The notes: a model not told the origin generated them from the letters alone. A DNA stretch of 64,000 bases from Acidisoma cellulosilyticum (GCF_020621385.1 NZ_JAESVA010000001.1:806001-870000); one strand, 5' to 3'. Shown: positions 11,228 through 20,651, counted from the first letter of the stretch. Numbers and translations are program-made.

Positions 11228-12722
11228 TTTTTTTCTCCTTGTCCGTCTTGGTTGCAGGCTTGGTTGCAGGCACAGAACCCAGCGCCTGCAGCCAGAGGTG
11301 AATGGCGGCATAGGCCCGCCACGGCCGCCAGCTTTCCGACCGCGCCTCCAGCGCCCTGGCCGATAGGCCCAGCACCCGCTGCATGCCGACATCCTGCGCG
11401 GGAAAGGCATCCGGCTCCCGTAGGGCGAACAGCGCGATACAATGCGCGGTCCAGGGGCCGATACCGGCGACGGCGGTCAGCCGCCTAATGGTCTCGGCCA
11501 GATCGCCGCCCGGTGCCAGCAGATCCGGATCAGCAGCCTCGGCGCGGGCAAGGTTGATGATGGCGGCAGCCCGGGCGCGCGGCATATTGAGGTCAAGGCT
11601 GAGATGATCCGCGACTTCGATCAAACGCTCGGGCGTCGGGAACAGCCCGATGAGGCCGGGAATGCCGGTCTCGACCTCCGTGCCGTAGCGCGTCACTACC
11701 TCGGCCGCCAGACGGCGACCGGCAGCCACGCTCACCTGCTGGCCCAGGATGATGCGCACCGCGCATTCGAAACTGTCCCAGGCGCCGGGCACGCGCATGC
11801 CGGGTCGGGCCGCAACCCAAGGCGCGAGGGTCGGGTCAGTCGCCATATGCGCGTCGATCAGCGTAGTATCGGCGGCCAAGTCGAACAGCGCGCGCAGACG
11901 CGCCACGATTTCAGGCAGGAATGCGAGTTTCGGAAAATCGATCCGAACGATGAGGTGATCGCCGCCACCGGGTGACACGACAACCGTCCCGTGATGACCG
12001 CCGAGCGTGATGAGCCGGGCATAGCTTTGCGGCGTCACCGCTTCCACGCCCGGAATGGCATGGGCGGCCAGGGCCGTGATGACGCCGTCCCAGTCATACG
12101 GGGGACGAAACGGCAGGCTGAGCGAGAAGCTATGATCCGCTTGCGGCTTGGACGACCGGCGGCGCATCTGGCTCGGCGGCTGGCCGTACAGCGTGCTGAA
12201 AACATGGTTGAAGCGGCGCAGGCTGCCGAAGCCGGCGGCGAGTGCCACATCGGTCAGCGGCAATGTGGTTTCCACGACCAATTGCCGGGCGAGCAGATGC
12301 CGCCGCGTCTCCGCCACCTGTTTCGGGCTGGCGCCAAGATGGGCGGTGAACAGGCGGCGCAAATGCCGCTCCCCCACGCCAAGCTTGCGCGCAAGGCTCG
12401 GGCCATCCGTCGCATAGCCCAGCGCGATCAGCGCCATCGCGCGTTCGACCAAGGGATTGGCAGGCGCCGTGGATGGCGCGCGTTCCGGCCGGCAGCGCAG
12501 GCAGGAGCGATAGCCCGCGACCTCGGCCGCCGCCGCCGTCGGGTAGAAGGTGACGTTTTCGGATTTGGGCGTCTGCGCCGGGCAGACGGGGCGGCAATAA
12601 ATCCCCGTCGTGCGGACAGCGGTGAAAAACCGGCCGTCGAACCGCGCGTCGCGGGTTGTCAGCGCCCGGTAGCAGATGGCGGGATCGAGCCTGGCCAGCG
12701 CGATGGGATTGGCTGCGGACAT
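11211..12722 (-). CDS. alkA: Ada-type regulator fused to AlkA DNA-3-methyladenine glycosylase
   Basis: 503 residues with three parts. Residues 1-80 are the Ada zinc domain with Cys43, Cys47, Cys74 and Cys77 (IYCRPVC, CLRC); Cys43 would accept a methyl group from phosphotriesters. Residues ~90-190 are an AraC-type HTH. Residues ~200-500 are AlkA: an N-terminal domain and a helix-hairpin-helix glycosylase (VAGIGPWTAHCIALFALREP) with catalytic Asp in FPAQDVGM. It should sense alkyl damage, activate repair genes and excise alkylated bases. It heads an operon with ogt. Confidence 0.9.
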   Translation of the reverse strand: MSAANPIALARLDPAICYRALTTRDARFDGRFFTAVRTTGIYCRPVCPAQTPKSENVTFYPTAAAAEVAGYRSCLRCRPERAPSTAPANPLVERAMALIALGYATDGPSLARKLGVGERHLRRLFTAHLGASPKQVAETRRHLLARQLVVETTLPLTDVALAAGFGSLRRFNHVFSTLYGQPPSQMRRRSSKPQADHSFSLSLPFRPPYDWDGVITALAAHAIPGVEAVTPQSYARLITLGGHHGTVVVSPGGGDHLIVRIDFPKLAFLPEIVARLRALFDLAADTTLIDAHMATDPTLAPWVAARPGMRVPGAWDSFECAVRIILGQQVSVAAGRRLAAEVVTRYGTEVETGIPGLIGLFPTPERLIEVADHLSLDLNMPRARAAAIINLARAEAADPDLLAPGGDLAETIRRLTAVAGIGPWTAHCIALFALREPDAFPAQDVGMQRVLGLSARALEARSESWRPWRAYAAIHLWLQALGSVPATKPATKTDKEKKSALVD

Positions 12723-12800
12723 GGGGACATCATGCCATGCAGCCGCCCGCCCCGCTCGCCGTTTTCGGACATGACCGTCCCTCGGCGGGACGGATCGATG

Positions 12801-13739
12801 TCAGGCTTCGCGCGCCAGCCGCACCGCCTCGCGCTTGGCCTGACGGCCGTTCCAATAGCCGGCCAGAAGCGAGCCGGAGATATTATGCCAGACCGAGAAA
12901 ATGGCGCCCGGCAGGGCGGCCAGCGGCGTGAAGTAGAGCTTGCCCAAAGTGGCCGCCAGCCCGGAATTCTGCATCCCGACCTCGAAGGCCAGCGTCCGGC
13001 AGATGCTTTCATCGAAGCCGAGCAGGCGCCCGCCCCAATAACCGCCGAGATAGCCGGTGCCATTGTGCAGAACCACGGCCAGGAAAACGATCGGTCCCAC
13101 GGTTGCGATGGCACCCGCCGTGCCGGCGACAACCGCGGCAATGATCAGCAGGATGCAGACCATGGAGACCAGCGGCAGGATCGGCTCGATCCGCCGTACC
13201 GCCTTATGCGCCACCACATTCACGAAAACGCCGAGGGCGACCGGCACAAGCACGATGCGCACGATGCTTTCCAGCAGGCCGAGCGTATTCACCTCGATCC
13301 CGTGGGAGACATAAAGCCGCACCAGCAGCGGTGTCGCGATGACGCCGACGATGGTGGAGACGGCGCTGATCGTGACGGACAGCGCCACATCGCCGCCCGC
13401 CAGATAGACCATGACGGTGGAGGATGTGCCGGACGCGACCGACCCCACCAGCACCATGCCGACGGCCAATTGCGGCGAGAGGCCGAGGATCTTGGCGATC
13501 AGGAAGGCTGCCAGCGGCATGATGATGTAATGCAGCACAAGGCCGGCGATGACCGGTGCGGGCTCCCGCGCCACGCGGCGGAAATCCCCCGGCGTCAGCG
13601 TCACGCCCATGGCGAACATGATGATGCCGAGCAGCAGCGTGACCCAAGGCAAAATCGTCTTGAAGGCCGGCGGCATCAGGAAGGCCGCGACGGCGATCAG
13701 CAAGGCCCAGAGCGGAAATAAACGGGTGACAAGGCGCAT
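12801..13739 (-). CDS. bile acid:sodium symporter (BASS) family transporter
   Basis: 312 residues, highly hydrophobic with about nine to ten membrane segments. [20 protein letters not shown] and the [24 protein letters not shown] segment (crossover helix region) are typical of BASS/YocS-type symporters. These take up organic anions with sodium; bacterial members move bile acids, pantothenate or keto acids, and this one's substrate cannot be assigned. A GGAG lies about ten bases before the ATG. Confidence 0.82.
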   Translation of the reverse strand: MRLVTRLFPLWALLIAVAAFLMPPAFKTILPWVTLLLGIIMFAMGVTLTPGDFRRVAREPAPVIAGLVLHYIIMPLAAFLIAKILGLSPQLAVGMVLVGSVASGTSSTVMVYLAGGDVALSVTISAVSTIVGVIATPLLVRLYVSHGIEVNTLGLLESIVRIVLVPVALGVFVNVVAHKAVRRIEPILPLVSMVCILLIIAAVVAGTAGAIATVGPIVFLAVVLHNGTGYLGGYWGGRLLGFDESICRTLAFEVGMQNSGLAATLGKLYFTPLAALPGAIFSVWHNISGSLLAGYWNGRQAKREAVRLAREA

Positions 13740-13879
13740 GAGGCGATTTCTCCGGTCGTGAGCGATGCTTCAAGGACCGAAGCGACGCACGGCAAAAGGG
13801 CAGGAAAGATTGTGTCGCCTACCGTCTTTCTCCCGACAGGAAAATAGCGAAAACCGCCTGTCTGCTTTTCCCTTTGGTG

Positions 13880-15061
13880 TTAGTGGTGGTGATGCGCGTG
13901 GACCGGCTCGGCCGCTTTCGCCTTGGCAGCGCTGTGGCCGCAGCAATGGCGCGGCGCCATTCGCATCGGGTTCCGCTTGGCAAGGATGACGGCAGCGACG
14001 GCAACAAGTCCGAACAGGATATTGAGAAAGAACGTGTAATTGACGGAGAAATGCTCCATCGCAGCGGCCGCATGCGGGTTGCGCGCCGGAATCCAGCCGA
14101 GACCGTTGAAGGCCAGATCCATGATCAGCGCTGCCAAGACCATCGTCGCGTAGAAAACGCCACCGATATAAGCGGCCATCTTCCAGCCATAGGTGCGCCG
14201 ATAGACATCCAGCAGCGGCAGCACGATCAGATCGGCGAACAGGAAGGCCAGCACGCCACCGAAGCTGACACCCGATCCCCATAGGATCGCGGCCAGCGGC
14301 ACATTGCCGATGGAGCAGACGAAGGACAGCATGGCGACAATCGGGCCCAGCAGCGCATTGGCCGGCACCTGAATCCAGGGATTCGCTCCCTTCACGAATA
14401 GGAACTGCCAGACGCCGTCGGGCACGAAGGCACCCAGCACCCCGGCGATGACGAAGCCGAGCACGATATCCTTCCACAGCATCTGCCAATCCATGACGAA
14501 GCTGTGGGAGGCATGAACCCAGGTGTCACGACGGCCGAGCTTCTGCCAGACGCTGCCCGGTGCTTCGGCCATGCCGCCGTGATCGTGGTTGTGGCCCCCC
14601 GCCTCGGGGAATGTCCGCGCCTCTTCCACCAGCTTTTTCGGATAGGTCAGCTTCACCAGCACAGCGAGGATGATGATCAGCACCACCCCGCCGATCCATT
14701 CGCCGACCATGAATTGCCAGCCCATCAGCAGCAGCAGCACGACGCCGAGTTCGATGACGAGATTGGTGGAGGCAAACAGAAAAGCGAGGCTAGGCACCAG
14801 CGCCGCGCCCCGCTTGAACAAGGTGCGGCTGACGGCGGCGGAGGCATAGGAGCAGCTGGAACTCGCCGCGCCGGCCAAAGTCGCGAGAATGATTTCCTTG
14901 GGGCCGTTGCGACCCAGCGCCTTCTGCATGCCCTGCTTGGAGACGAGGGTTTGCAGCAGCGCGGAAATGGCGAAGCCAAGCACCAGGCTCCACCCCACCT
15001 GCCAGACCATGCCGATGATCAGCATCACCGCATGCTCCAAATCCGTCAGCAGCATTTCCAT
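13880..15061 (-). CDS. permease, probable heavy-metal efflux (SO_0444-type/DUF318)
   Basis: 393 residues with roughly eight to ten membrane helices in the two-repeat arrangement of the ArsP/DUF318 permeases. Conserved stretches are AGAASSSCSYASAAVSRTLF and FVCSIGNVPLAAILWGSG. A histidine-rich loop (HNHDHGG) and a C-terminal HAHHHH suggest metal binding. A CueR/MerR-like operator lies 74 bases upstream, which fits the copper/zinc efflux subgroup better than the arsenic subgroup. The substrate remains an inference. Confidence 0.72.
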   Translation of the reverse strand: MEMLLTDLEHAVMLIIGMVWQVGWSLVLGFAISALLQTLVSKQGMQKALGRNGPKEIILATLAGAASSSCSYASAAVSRTLFKRGAALVPSLAFLFASTNLVIELGVVLLLLMGWQFMVGEWIGGVVLIIILAVLVKLTYPKKLVEEARTFPEAGGHNHDHGGMAEAPGSVWQKLGRRDTWVHASHSFVMDWQMLWKDIVLGFVIAGVLGAFVPDGVWQFLFVKGANPWIQVPANALLGPIVAMLSFVCSIGNVPLAAILWGSGVSFGGVLAFLFADLIVLPLLDVYRRTYGWKMAAYIGGVFYATMVLAALIMDLAFNGLGWIPARNPHAAAAMEHFSVNYTFFLNILFGLVAVAAVILAKRNPMRMAPRHCCGHSAAKAKAAEPVHAHHHH

Positions 15062-15134
15062 CGGCTCTCTCCTGCGCGCCCGCCAATGGGAGAGATGGGC
15101 ATCGCCGCATCACCCCTCATCAGGCGTGACTGCA

Positions 15135-15167
15135 GGCTAGACCTTTCCAACATGGGAAGGTCTAGCC
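15135..15167 (-). promoter_or_regulatory. MerR/CueR-type operator-promoter
   Basis: A 14-bp dyad (one G-T pair) around a five-base centre, with arms reading GGCTAGACCTTCCC and GGAAAGGTCTAGCC on the minus strand. The core ACCTTCC-n-GGAAAGGT resembles CueR-family sites. A -35-like TAGACC and a -10-like TAGCCT are 19 bases apart, the long spacing that MerR regulators correct by distortion. It points at the permease gene. No MerR gene is in the window. Confidence 0.55.
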
Positions 15168-15187
15168 TTTCTTCCGGCCGTTGAAGG

Positions 15188-15493
15188 TCAGGCAGCCATG
15201 CTTTGGGCGAAGTGATCAGCGTTACGGATTGCATCTGCCGATACCGTCATGCGCGCGACATCGAGATCGTAGCGCAGTTGCAGGTTCAGCCAGAATTCGG
15301 GCGAGGTCGCGAAGGCATGGCCGAGCAGGATCGCCGTCTCACCCGTAATCCGCCTGGTGCCGTTGATGATAGCGGTGATGCGGTTTGTCGGAATGCCGAG
15401 GTTTTGTGCCAGCTTATTGGCGCTGATCCCATGCGGCTCCAGAAACTCTTCCTTCAGAATCTCTCCCGGATGGATCAGCAGGGTCTTGTCCAT
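15188..15493 (-). CDS. higA: HigA family antitoxin
   Basis: 101 residues starting MDKTLLIHPGEILKEEFLEPHG, the signature opening of HigA addiction-module antitoxins. An HTH_3 DNA-binding domain follows (ANKLAQNLGIPTNRITAIINGTRRIT). I chose the ATG at 15493 rather than the longer frame because the shorter start matches the family and leaves 13 bases after the toxin stop. The toxin gene precedes the antitoxin, the usual HigBA order. It should neutralise HigB and repress the operon. Confidence 0.9.
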   Translation of the reverse strand: MDKTLLIHPGEILKEEFLEPHGISANKLAQNLGIPTNRITAIINGTRRITGETAILLGHAFATSPEFWLNLQLRYDLDVARMTVSADAIRNADHFAQSMAA

Positions 15494-15506
15494 CGCCGCG
15501 CCTCCT

Positions 15507-15788
15507 TCAATGGTAATCGACGATTTCGACATCCGTGGCACCGTCCCCCGCCCATACGAAACAGAGCCGGTACTGGTCGTTCACTCTTATCGAATGCTGA
15601 CCCAGCCGATCATGCTTCAGCGCCTCAAGCCGGTTTCCGGGTGGTGACCGGAGATCGTCCAGGCTTTTCGCAGCATCCAGCATGAGCAATTTCCGGCGCG
15701 CCACGCGCTCGAACGCCTTCCAGGCCGGATCGCCGGACCGACCGTCGAACAGACCCTGCAAAGCCTTCGAGCGGTAGCTCTTGATCAT
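15507..15788 (-). CDS. higB: HigB family toxin (RelE superfamily)
   Basis: 93 residues, starting MIKSYRSKALQGLFDGR, with the RelE-fold C-terminal strand pattern HSIRVNDQYRLCFVWAGDGATDVEIVDYH. HigB toxins cleave mRNA on the ribosome. It is first in the operon with higA 13 bases behind it. A TTGACG that could be a -35 element lies at 15817-15822. Confidence 0.9.
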   Translation of the reverse strand: MIKSYRSKALQGLFDGRSGDPAWKAFERVARRKLLMLDAAKSLDDLRSPPGNRLEALKHDRLGQHSIRVNDQYRLCFVWAGDGATDVEIVDYH

Positions 15789-15849
15789 ACGAAGAATGGC
15801 ATTCCCATATGCTTTACGTCAAGAATAATGAAATTGCCTTCCGGGTAGA

Positions 15850-16656
15850 TCACCCCACCAGCGCCTTGACGCCGACGAGGTCCGCGAGCGTCGGGAAAAT
15901 TTCCGGCGCGCCGGCTGCCAGGGGGTGGCCGGTCCACATGCCGTCATCGGCCAGGAAGTCGCTCACGGTGCCGCCGGCTGCTTCGATGATGCAAAGTGCG
16001 GCCAGGCAATCCCAGGAATTGATGTGCTGCTCGATATAGCCGAGCAAGCGGCCGCAGGCGACGTCGCACAGCATCAGCGCGCCGGATCCGTTGCGGAAGA
16101 ACATGCCCCCTTTATTGAGCAGGCTCTCCAACAGCGGCAGGAACCTTGCGGGCGGAATGCGCGCGGAATGGCCCATGCCCGTCAGGCCGTCGGTGATCTT
16201 CGCATTGGGGCGCACATGGATCGGTTTGCCATTCAGCGTCGCCCCTTGGCTAAGACGGCCGACGAAGACCTCGCTGCGCGCGGGCGCGGCGACGAAGCCG
16301 AGTTCGGCACGGCCATCGAGCACGAAAGCGATGGAGACGCACCAGTTCGGCATATTGCTGACGAAAGGCTGCGTGCCGTCGATGGGATCGACCACCCAGA
16401 TGCCGCGTGCGCCGTCCACGGCATCGGTCCGGCCGGTTTCCTCACCCAGAAACGCATCTTCTGGGAAAGCGTCGCGCAGCCGGTCGCGGATCAGGATTTC
16501 GGTATTGAGATCGGCCTCGCTCGCCATGTCCTGCGGGCCTTTGCTTTTGATCGTCAGCGTGCCGAGGCTCTGGAAATAGCCCATGGCGAGTTCCGCCGCC
16601 TCCTCCACCAGACGGGCGCCAAAGGCGAAGCGGGCATCGAGGTCGAAATCGGCCAT
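15850..16656 (-). CDS. inositol monophosphatase family protein
   Basis: 268 residues of the Mg-dependent IMPase/FIG superfamily. The metal-binding motifs are all visible: GEETG, WVVDPIDGT and WDCLAALCIIEAAGG. Bacterial members include SuhB, CysQ and the HisN histidinol-phosphatase; the sequence does not settle which. It is followed at the 5' side by a ROK sugar kinase in the same direction 39 bases away, so a sugar or cyclitol phosphate context is possible. Confidence 0.82.
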   Translation of the reverse strand: MADFDLDARFAFGARLVEEAAELAMGYFQSLGTLTIKSKGPQDMASEADLNTEILIRDRLRDAFPEDAFLGEETGRTDAVDGARGIWVVDPIDGTQPFVSNMPNWCVSIAFVLDGRAELGFVAAPARSEVFVGRLSQGATLNGKPIHVRPNAKITDGLTGMGHSARIPPARFLPLLESLLNKGGMFFRNGSGALMLCDVACGRLLGYIEQHINSWDCLAALCIIEAAGGTVSDFLADDGMWTGHPLAAGAPEIFPTLADLVGVKALVG

Positions 16657-16695
16657 TTTTTCTCTTTCGTCGAAGATCGAACAGAAGGGTCAGGA

Positions 16696-17604
16696 CTAGC
16701 GCCAAAGCCAGGCAGCGCCGCGCACGCCGCTGCTGTCGCCATGCACGGCACGGCGGATCGGCGTGTGGAAAACGGTGGAGAAGGTGTAGCGCGCCAGCAC
16801 GGTCGGCAGGTCAAGATACAATTCCTCGACATTCGACATGCCGCCGCCCATCACGAAAATATCGGGGTCGAGCGCATTGACGACGAGCGAAAGGCCGCGC
16901 GCCACGCGGTCGACATAGCGCTGCCAGATGAGGCCCGAGAGCCGATCGCCCTGCCGCATCGCCTCGATAATACCGGGTGAGGTGACGGTCTCGGGGTCGA
17001 TATCGGCCGGCGCATGGCGCAGGTAATCGGCGCGGAAGGCGCGGCCGGACACCCAGGTCTCCATACAGCCATGCTTGCCGCAATAGCAGGGCGTGCCTGG
17101 CAGTTCCGTGAGGTTGGGCATGGGTAGCGGGTTATGCCCCCATTCCCCGGCGCTGTTATTGGGACCGTGATGGGCGCGGCCGCCGACCGCGATACCCGCA
17201 CCCGCGCCGGTTCCCAGGATCACCGCGAAAACGACATTGAAGCCGGCGCCCGCGCCATCCACCGCTTCCGACGCGGCCAGGCAATCGGCGTCATTCTCAA
17301 CCCTGATCTCCCGCCCCAGCACGCGGCGCAGATCGGCTTCCACCGGCCGGCCGAGCAGCCAGGTCGAACTGGCACCCTTGCCGAGACGGGATTTCGGTTC
17401 CAGCGAGCCGGGAATGCCGATGCCGAGCGTGCCGGTGCCGCCGGCCTCTGCCTCCAGCTTCGCCACCAGATCGGCGATGACCGCCAGGCAGCCGTCATAA
17501 TCATGCCGGGGTGTATCGGCGCGCAGCCGGGCGATCTGCTGGCCTTCCGGGGTCATGGCGATCCCTTCGATCTTGGTGCCGCCCCAATCGATACCGATCA
17601 GCAT
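16696..17604 (-). CDS. ROK family sugar kinase
   Basis: 302 residues from the ATG at 17604 (MLIGIDWGGTKIEGIAM, the phosphate-1 ATP loop). The zinc-binding ROK motif CYCGKHGCMETW is present, as are GTGAGAGIAVGG and the catalytic region ENDADCLA. These are fructokinase or N-acetylhexosamine kinase features. The frame is open 40 codons further upstream, but that part lacks homology-like features. It probably forms an operon with the IMPase gene. Confidence 0.85.
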   Translation of the reverse strand: MLIGIDWGGTKIEGIAMTPEGQQIARLRADTPRHDYDGCLAVIADLVAKLEAEAGGTGTLGIGIPGSLEPKSRLGKGASSTWLLGRPVEADLRRVLGREIRVENDADCLAASEAVDGAGAGFNVVFAVILGTGAGAGIAVGGRAHHGPNNSAGEWGHNPLPMPNLTELPGTPCYCGKHGCMETWVSGRAFRADYLRHAPADIDPETVTSPGIIEAMRQGDRLSGLIWQRYVDRVARGLSLVVNALDPDIFVMGGGMSNVEELYLDLPTVLARYTFSTVFHTPIRRAVHGDSSGVRGAAWLWR

Positions 17605-17739
17605 TGTCGTCCGCCCCTCCGCATCGGGCGCGTCTTGGTCGCGCGCCTCGTGTGTTTCGTCACTTATGCCGCCCGACATGACACCTGTCATCTCACCGAT
17701 GATGCTTGAGGCGCCCCGCCCCATCCGCTAGGCAACGCC

Positions 17740-18399
17740 ATGTCCAAAACCCTGTTCATGCCCAATGCCACCCTCCATCTGCACCGGCACGATCTGCCGC
17801 CCGATCTCGACCTCGGCGCGTCCATCGCCGTCGATACCGAAACCATGGGCCTGAACCCCATGCGGGACCGGCTTTGCCTAATCCAGCTTTCGGCGGGCGA
17901 CGGGCAGGCGCATCTGGTGCAGTTGATCCCGGAGTCGCTCGGCGGGCGCGGTTACGACTGTCCCAATCTGAAAGCGATGCTGGCCGATCCCGCCCGCCTG
18001 AAGCTGATGCATTTCGCGCGTTTCGATGTCGGCATCCTGTTCCACGCACTCGGCATTCGCGCGACCCCGGTCGTCTGCACCAAGATCGCCGCCAAGCTGG
18101 TGCGAACCTTCACCGAGCGACATGGCTTGCGCGACCTTTGCCGCGAGTTGCTGGGCGTCGATATTTCCAAGCAGCAGCAGACCAGCGATTGGGGCAATCC
18201 TGAACTGAGCCCGGAGCAGCTGGCCTATGCGGCGTCCGATGTGCTGCATCTGCACGCCCTTTGGGCGCGGTTGGAAGCCTTGCTGATCCGCGAAAATCGG
18301 CGGGATATCGCGCAGGCTTGCTTCGACTTCCTGCCCGCCCGCTGCGAGCTTGATCTGCTCGGCTATGATACGCCGGACATCTTCGCCCATCAGGGCTGA
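17740..18399 (+). CDS. rnd: ribonuclease D
   Basis: 219 residues, a single DEDDy 3'-5' exonuclease domain. Exo I is VDTETMG (Asp32, Glu34), Exo II is around MHFARFDVGILFHALG, and Exo III is YAASDVLHLHALW with the catalytic Tyr. There is no HRDC domain, unlike the longer E. coli RNase D; short forms of this size are common in alphaproteobacteria. It should trim structured RNAs such as tRNA precursors. Confidence 0.88.
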   Translation: MSKTLFMPNATLHLHRHDLPPDLDLGASIAVDTETMGLNPMRDRLCLIQLSAGDGQAHLVQLIPESLGGRGYDCPNLKAMLADPARLKLMHFARFDVGILFHALGIRATPVVCTKIAAKLVRTFTERHGLRDLCRELLGVDISKQQQTSDWGNPELSPEQLAYAASDVLHLHALWARLEALLIRENRRDIAQACFDFLPARCELDLLGYDTPDIFAHQG

Positions 18400-18468
18400 C
18401 CTGCGATCCGCTCGCAACCGGCGCCGGCTGTGGTAAGCTCGTGTGACTGTTAAGACTGGGACAAGCCA

Positions 18469-19101
18469 ATGATCGACCTTGATTATCAGGCCTTCGACGC
18501 GACACCCGTGGCAAGCGAGCCCTATACCCACATCGTCGTCGAAAACTTCGTCAAACCGGAATCGCTCGCGGACGTCGTCAAGGAACTGCCCAAGCTCAGC
18601 AAGGGCGGGTCATTCCCGATCGATTCCCTGCGGTTCGGCCCGCATGCCCAGGCGCTGATGACGGAGCTGGAAGGCCCCCGCTTCCGTGACGCGGTGGCCA
18701 GGAAATTCGGTCTCGATCTGGACGGCGCGCCCACCATGGTGACGCTGCGCGGCGCATCCCGCGAGAAGGACGGCCGCATCCATTGCGACAGCACGACCAA
18801 GCGCGTCACGATTCTGCTGTATCTGAACCCCGAGACTGAAGCCTGGGCGCGGCGTGAAGGTTGCCTGCGTCTGTTGCGCGGGCCGGACGATATCGAGGAT
18901 TACGTGCATGAAGTGCCGCCCGTGAACGGCACGCTGCTGGTCTTTCCGAACGGGCCGACCACCTGGCACGGCCATAAGCAGTTCGTCGGCCAGCGCTACG
19001 TCATCCAACTCAATTACATGACGACGGATTCGACCGCGCGGTCCGAAATGCGGCGCCACAAGGTTTCGGCTTTCATCAAGCGCCTGACCTCCGCCGCCTG
19101 A
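18469..19101 (+). CDS. 2OG-Fe(II) oxygenase family protein
   Basis: 210 residues. It has a jelly-roll iron site: HCDST (the H-x-D pair), a distal His in TTWHGHKQFVG and an Arg that would hold 2-oxoglutarate in GQRYVIQLNYM. The N-terminal part FVKPESLADVVKELPKL resembles the prolyl-4-hydroxylase-like 2OG-Fe(II)_Oxy_3 group. The substrate is unknown. It stands alone, 69 bases after rnd and convergent with the exporter gene. Confidence 0.72.
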   Translation: MIDLDYQAFDATPVASEPYTHIVVENFVKPESLADVVKELPKLSKGGSFPIDSLRFGPHAQALMTELEGPRFRDAVARKFGLDLDGAPTMVTLRGASREKDGRIHCDSTTKRVTILLYLNPETEAWARREGCLRLLRGPDDIEDYVHEVPPVNGTLLVFPNGPTTWHGHKQFVGQRYVIQLNYMTTDSTARSEMRRHKVSAFIKRLTSAA

Positions 19102-19114
19102 GAGCCCGGCGGCG

Positions 19115-19999
19115 TCAGACCTCGGTCAAGACCGTCGGCGCCCGCGCGCCGCGATCGGTCGCCAGATACCAAAGCACGCTGGCGAGCACGATGAAGCCGC
19201 CGACGAGGACCGTCGGCGTCGGGCGTTCCGCATAGAATAGCCAGACCCAGAAGGGTCCGAGCACGACATCCAGCATGGAGATGAATCCGGCCTCGCCGGA
19301 TGAAATCAAGCGGCCGCCCTTCAGGACCAGCAGATAGGCAAGGCCCGTCGTCAGAATGCCGAACAGGGCACAGGCCAGCAGCGATAGCGGCGCGGGAATG
19401 CTGTGCTGCATGAGCGGCGCTATGATCGGAACGCAGGCGGCCGCCGCCAAGGCACTGACCACCGTCATATTCAGCGATGCATGCCGCTTGGTATGAACAA
19501 GCTGCGCGGCGAAGGTCGCCGTCATCACTAGCGCTGCCAGAATGCCGAGCAGGTCGCGCCTTGTGGCGACCCCGCCCGCCATGATGACGATACCGGCCAG
19601 CCCGATCGCACCCGCGACCAGAAAGCGCTTCGTCACCCGCTCCCCCAGCCAAAGAAAGGCGATCGCCGTCGCGATGAAGGGCAGCGCCGCGTAGATCGTC
19701 ATCACATTCGCGACCGAGGTCAGGCAAAGGGCAACGACATAGCTGATTGATGAGACGGTCGAGATCGCGACCGAGGCGACCCCCGGCCAGCCGATGCCCG
19801 TGATCGTGCGGAAAACATGGCCGCGGTTTTGGACAAGAACGATGCCGCCCAGCGTCAGGACGGAGAAGAGCGACCGCCAGACAAGGATGGTCCAGGAGTC
19901 CAGATGGGCCATACGCACGAATAGCCCCGCCGTACTCCAGAACACCGCCGACAAAGCGACGAGCATGATGCCAGTGCGACGGGTCTGGGCGAGAGGCAT
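19115..19999 (-). CDS. EamA/DMT family transporter
   Basis: 294 residues with ten predicted membrane segments in two EamA repeats (first repeat AVFWSTAGLFVRM, second repeat starting near residue 145). Members export metabolites such as amino acids or purines. It is divergent from the NemR-like regulator at 20058, with a palindrome in the 58-base gap, so the two are likely co-regulated. Confidence 0.85.
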   Translation of the reverse strand: MPLAQTRRTGIMLVALSAVFWSTAGLFVRMAHLDSWTILVWRSLFSVLTLGGIVLVQNRGHVFRTITGIGWPGVASVAISTVSSISYVVALCLTSVANVMTIYAALPFIATAIAFLWLGERVTKRFLVAGAIGLAGIVIMAGGVATRRDLLGILAALVMTATFAAQLVHTKRHASLNMTVVSALAAAACVPIIAPLMQHSIPAPLSLLACALFGILTTGLAYLLVLKGGRLISSGEAGFISMLDVVLGPFWVWLFYAERPTPTVLVGGFIVLASVLWYLATDRGARAPTVLTEV

Positions 20000-20033
20000 G
20001 GTTGCTCCGAGGCGCGTAAGGCGTTATCCGTGT

Positions 20034-20055
20034 TAGATAGTCGATCGGTCTACTA
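20034..20055. promoter_or_regulatory. candidate TetR operator
   Basis: An imperfect palindrome centred on CGATCG, reading TAGATAGTCGATCGGTCTAC and on to TA, directly before the tetR start codon and within the 58-base divergent region to the exporter gene. Its right half GATCGGTCTA matches the TAGACC/GGTCTA half-sites typical of NemR-like TetR repressors. Binding here would repress both genes. Confidence 0.5.
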
Positions 20056-20057
20056 TC

Positions 20058-20651
20058 ATGATCTCAGAGCACCAGACAAGAACCGCCCTGATCAGCGAAG
20101 GCCTGAAAGCGCTGATCGCCAACGGGTATGATGGGGTTGGTATCGGCCCCATCCTGACGGCCGCCGGCGTGCCGCGAGGCTCGTTCTATTATTTCTTCAA
20201 GAGCAAGGAGGAATTCGCGGTTGCGGTGCTGGAGGCCTATCACCGTCATTATCAGGACCTGCACGCGCCGCTGCTGGACGACGCAGCGCTAAGCCCGAGC
20301 CAGCGACTGCGCGACTATTTCGATGATCTGGAGCGGATACACTTGGCCGAAACGCCGCTCGGCGGCTGTCTGTATGGCGTCTTCGCCCAAACCGTCTCTG
20401 CCCGCAGCGCGGCGTTCCGGGACAAGCTCGCGTCGATTTTCGCGATTTGGGCGGCGCAGCTGGCAAAGCTGCTGGAAACCGCGCAGACGATGGGGGAGAT
20501 CGATCCTACGCTCGACCCGAAGGAGGCCGCCGGCTTTCTGATCGAAGCCTATGAAGGCGCGCTGATCCGCATGAAGGTCGACGGCAATGCCGTCGGGTTC
20601 GACCGCTTCAGACGCTTCGCGCTGGAACCGATTCTGGCGAAGCCGGGGTGA
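20058..20651 (+). CDS. TetR/AcrR family regulator, NemR-like
   Basis: 197 residues. The N-terminal HTH (GVGIGPILTAAGVPRGSFYYFFKSKEEF) is typical of TetR. The C-terminal half carries GGCLYGVFAQTVS, similar in position to the cysteine-containing segment of the electrophile sensor NemR. It probably represses itself and the divergent EamA exporter. The ligand is not known. Confidence 0.82.
   Translation: MISEHQTRTALISEGLKALIANGYDGVGIGPILTAAGVPRGSFYYFFKSKEEFAVAVLEAYHRHYQDLHAPLLDDAALSPSQRLRDYFDDLERIHLAETPLGGCLYGVFAQTVSARSAAFRDKLASIFAIWAAQLAKLLETAQTMGEIDPTLDPKEAAGFLIEAYEGALIRMKVDGNAVGFDRFRRFALEPILAKPG

Noticed and set aside
11991-13721. A 576-codon plus-strand open frame
   Set aside because: Antisense to the Ada/AlkA and BASS genes, which have clear motifs; composition is typical of a shadow frame.
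13800-13860. Terminator behind the permease gene
   Set aside because: GACAGG/CCTGTC arms are short with a long loop and no convincing T-run in the gene's direction.
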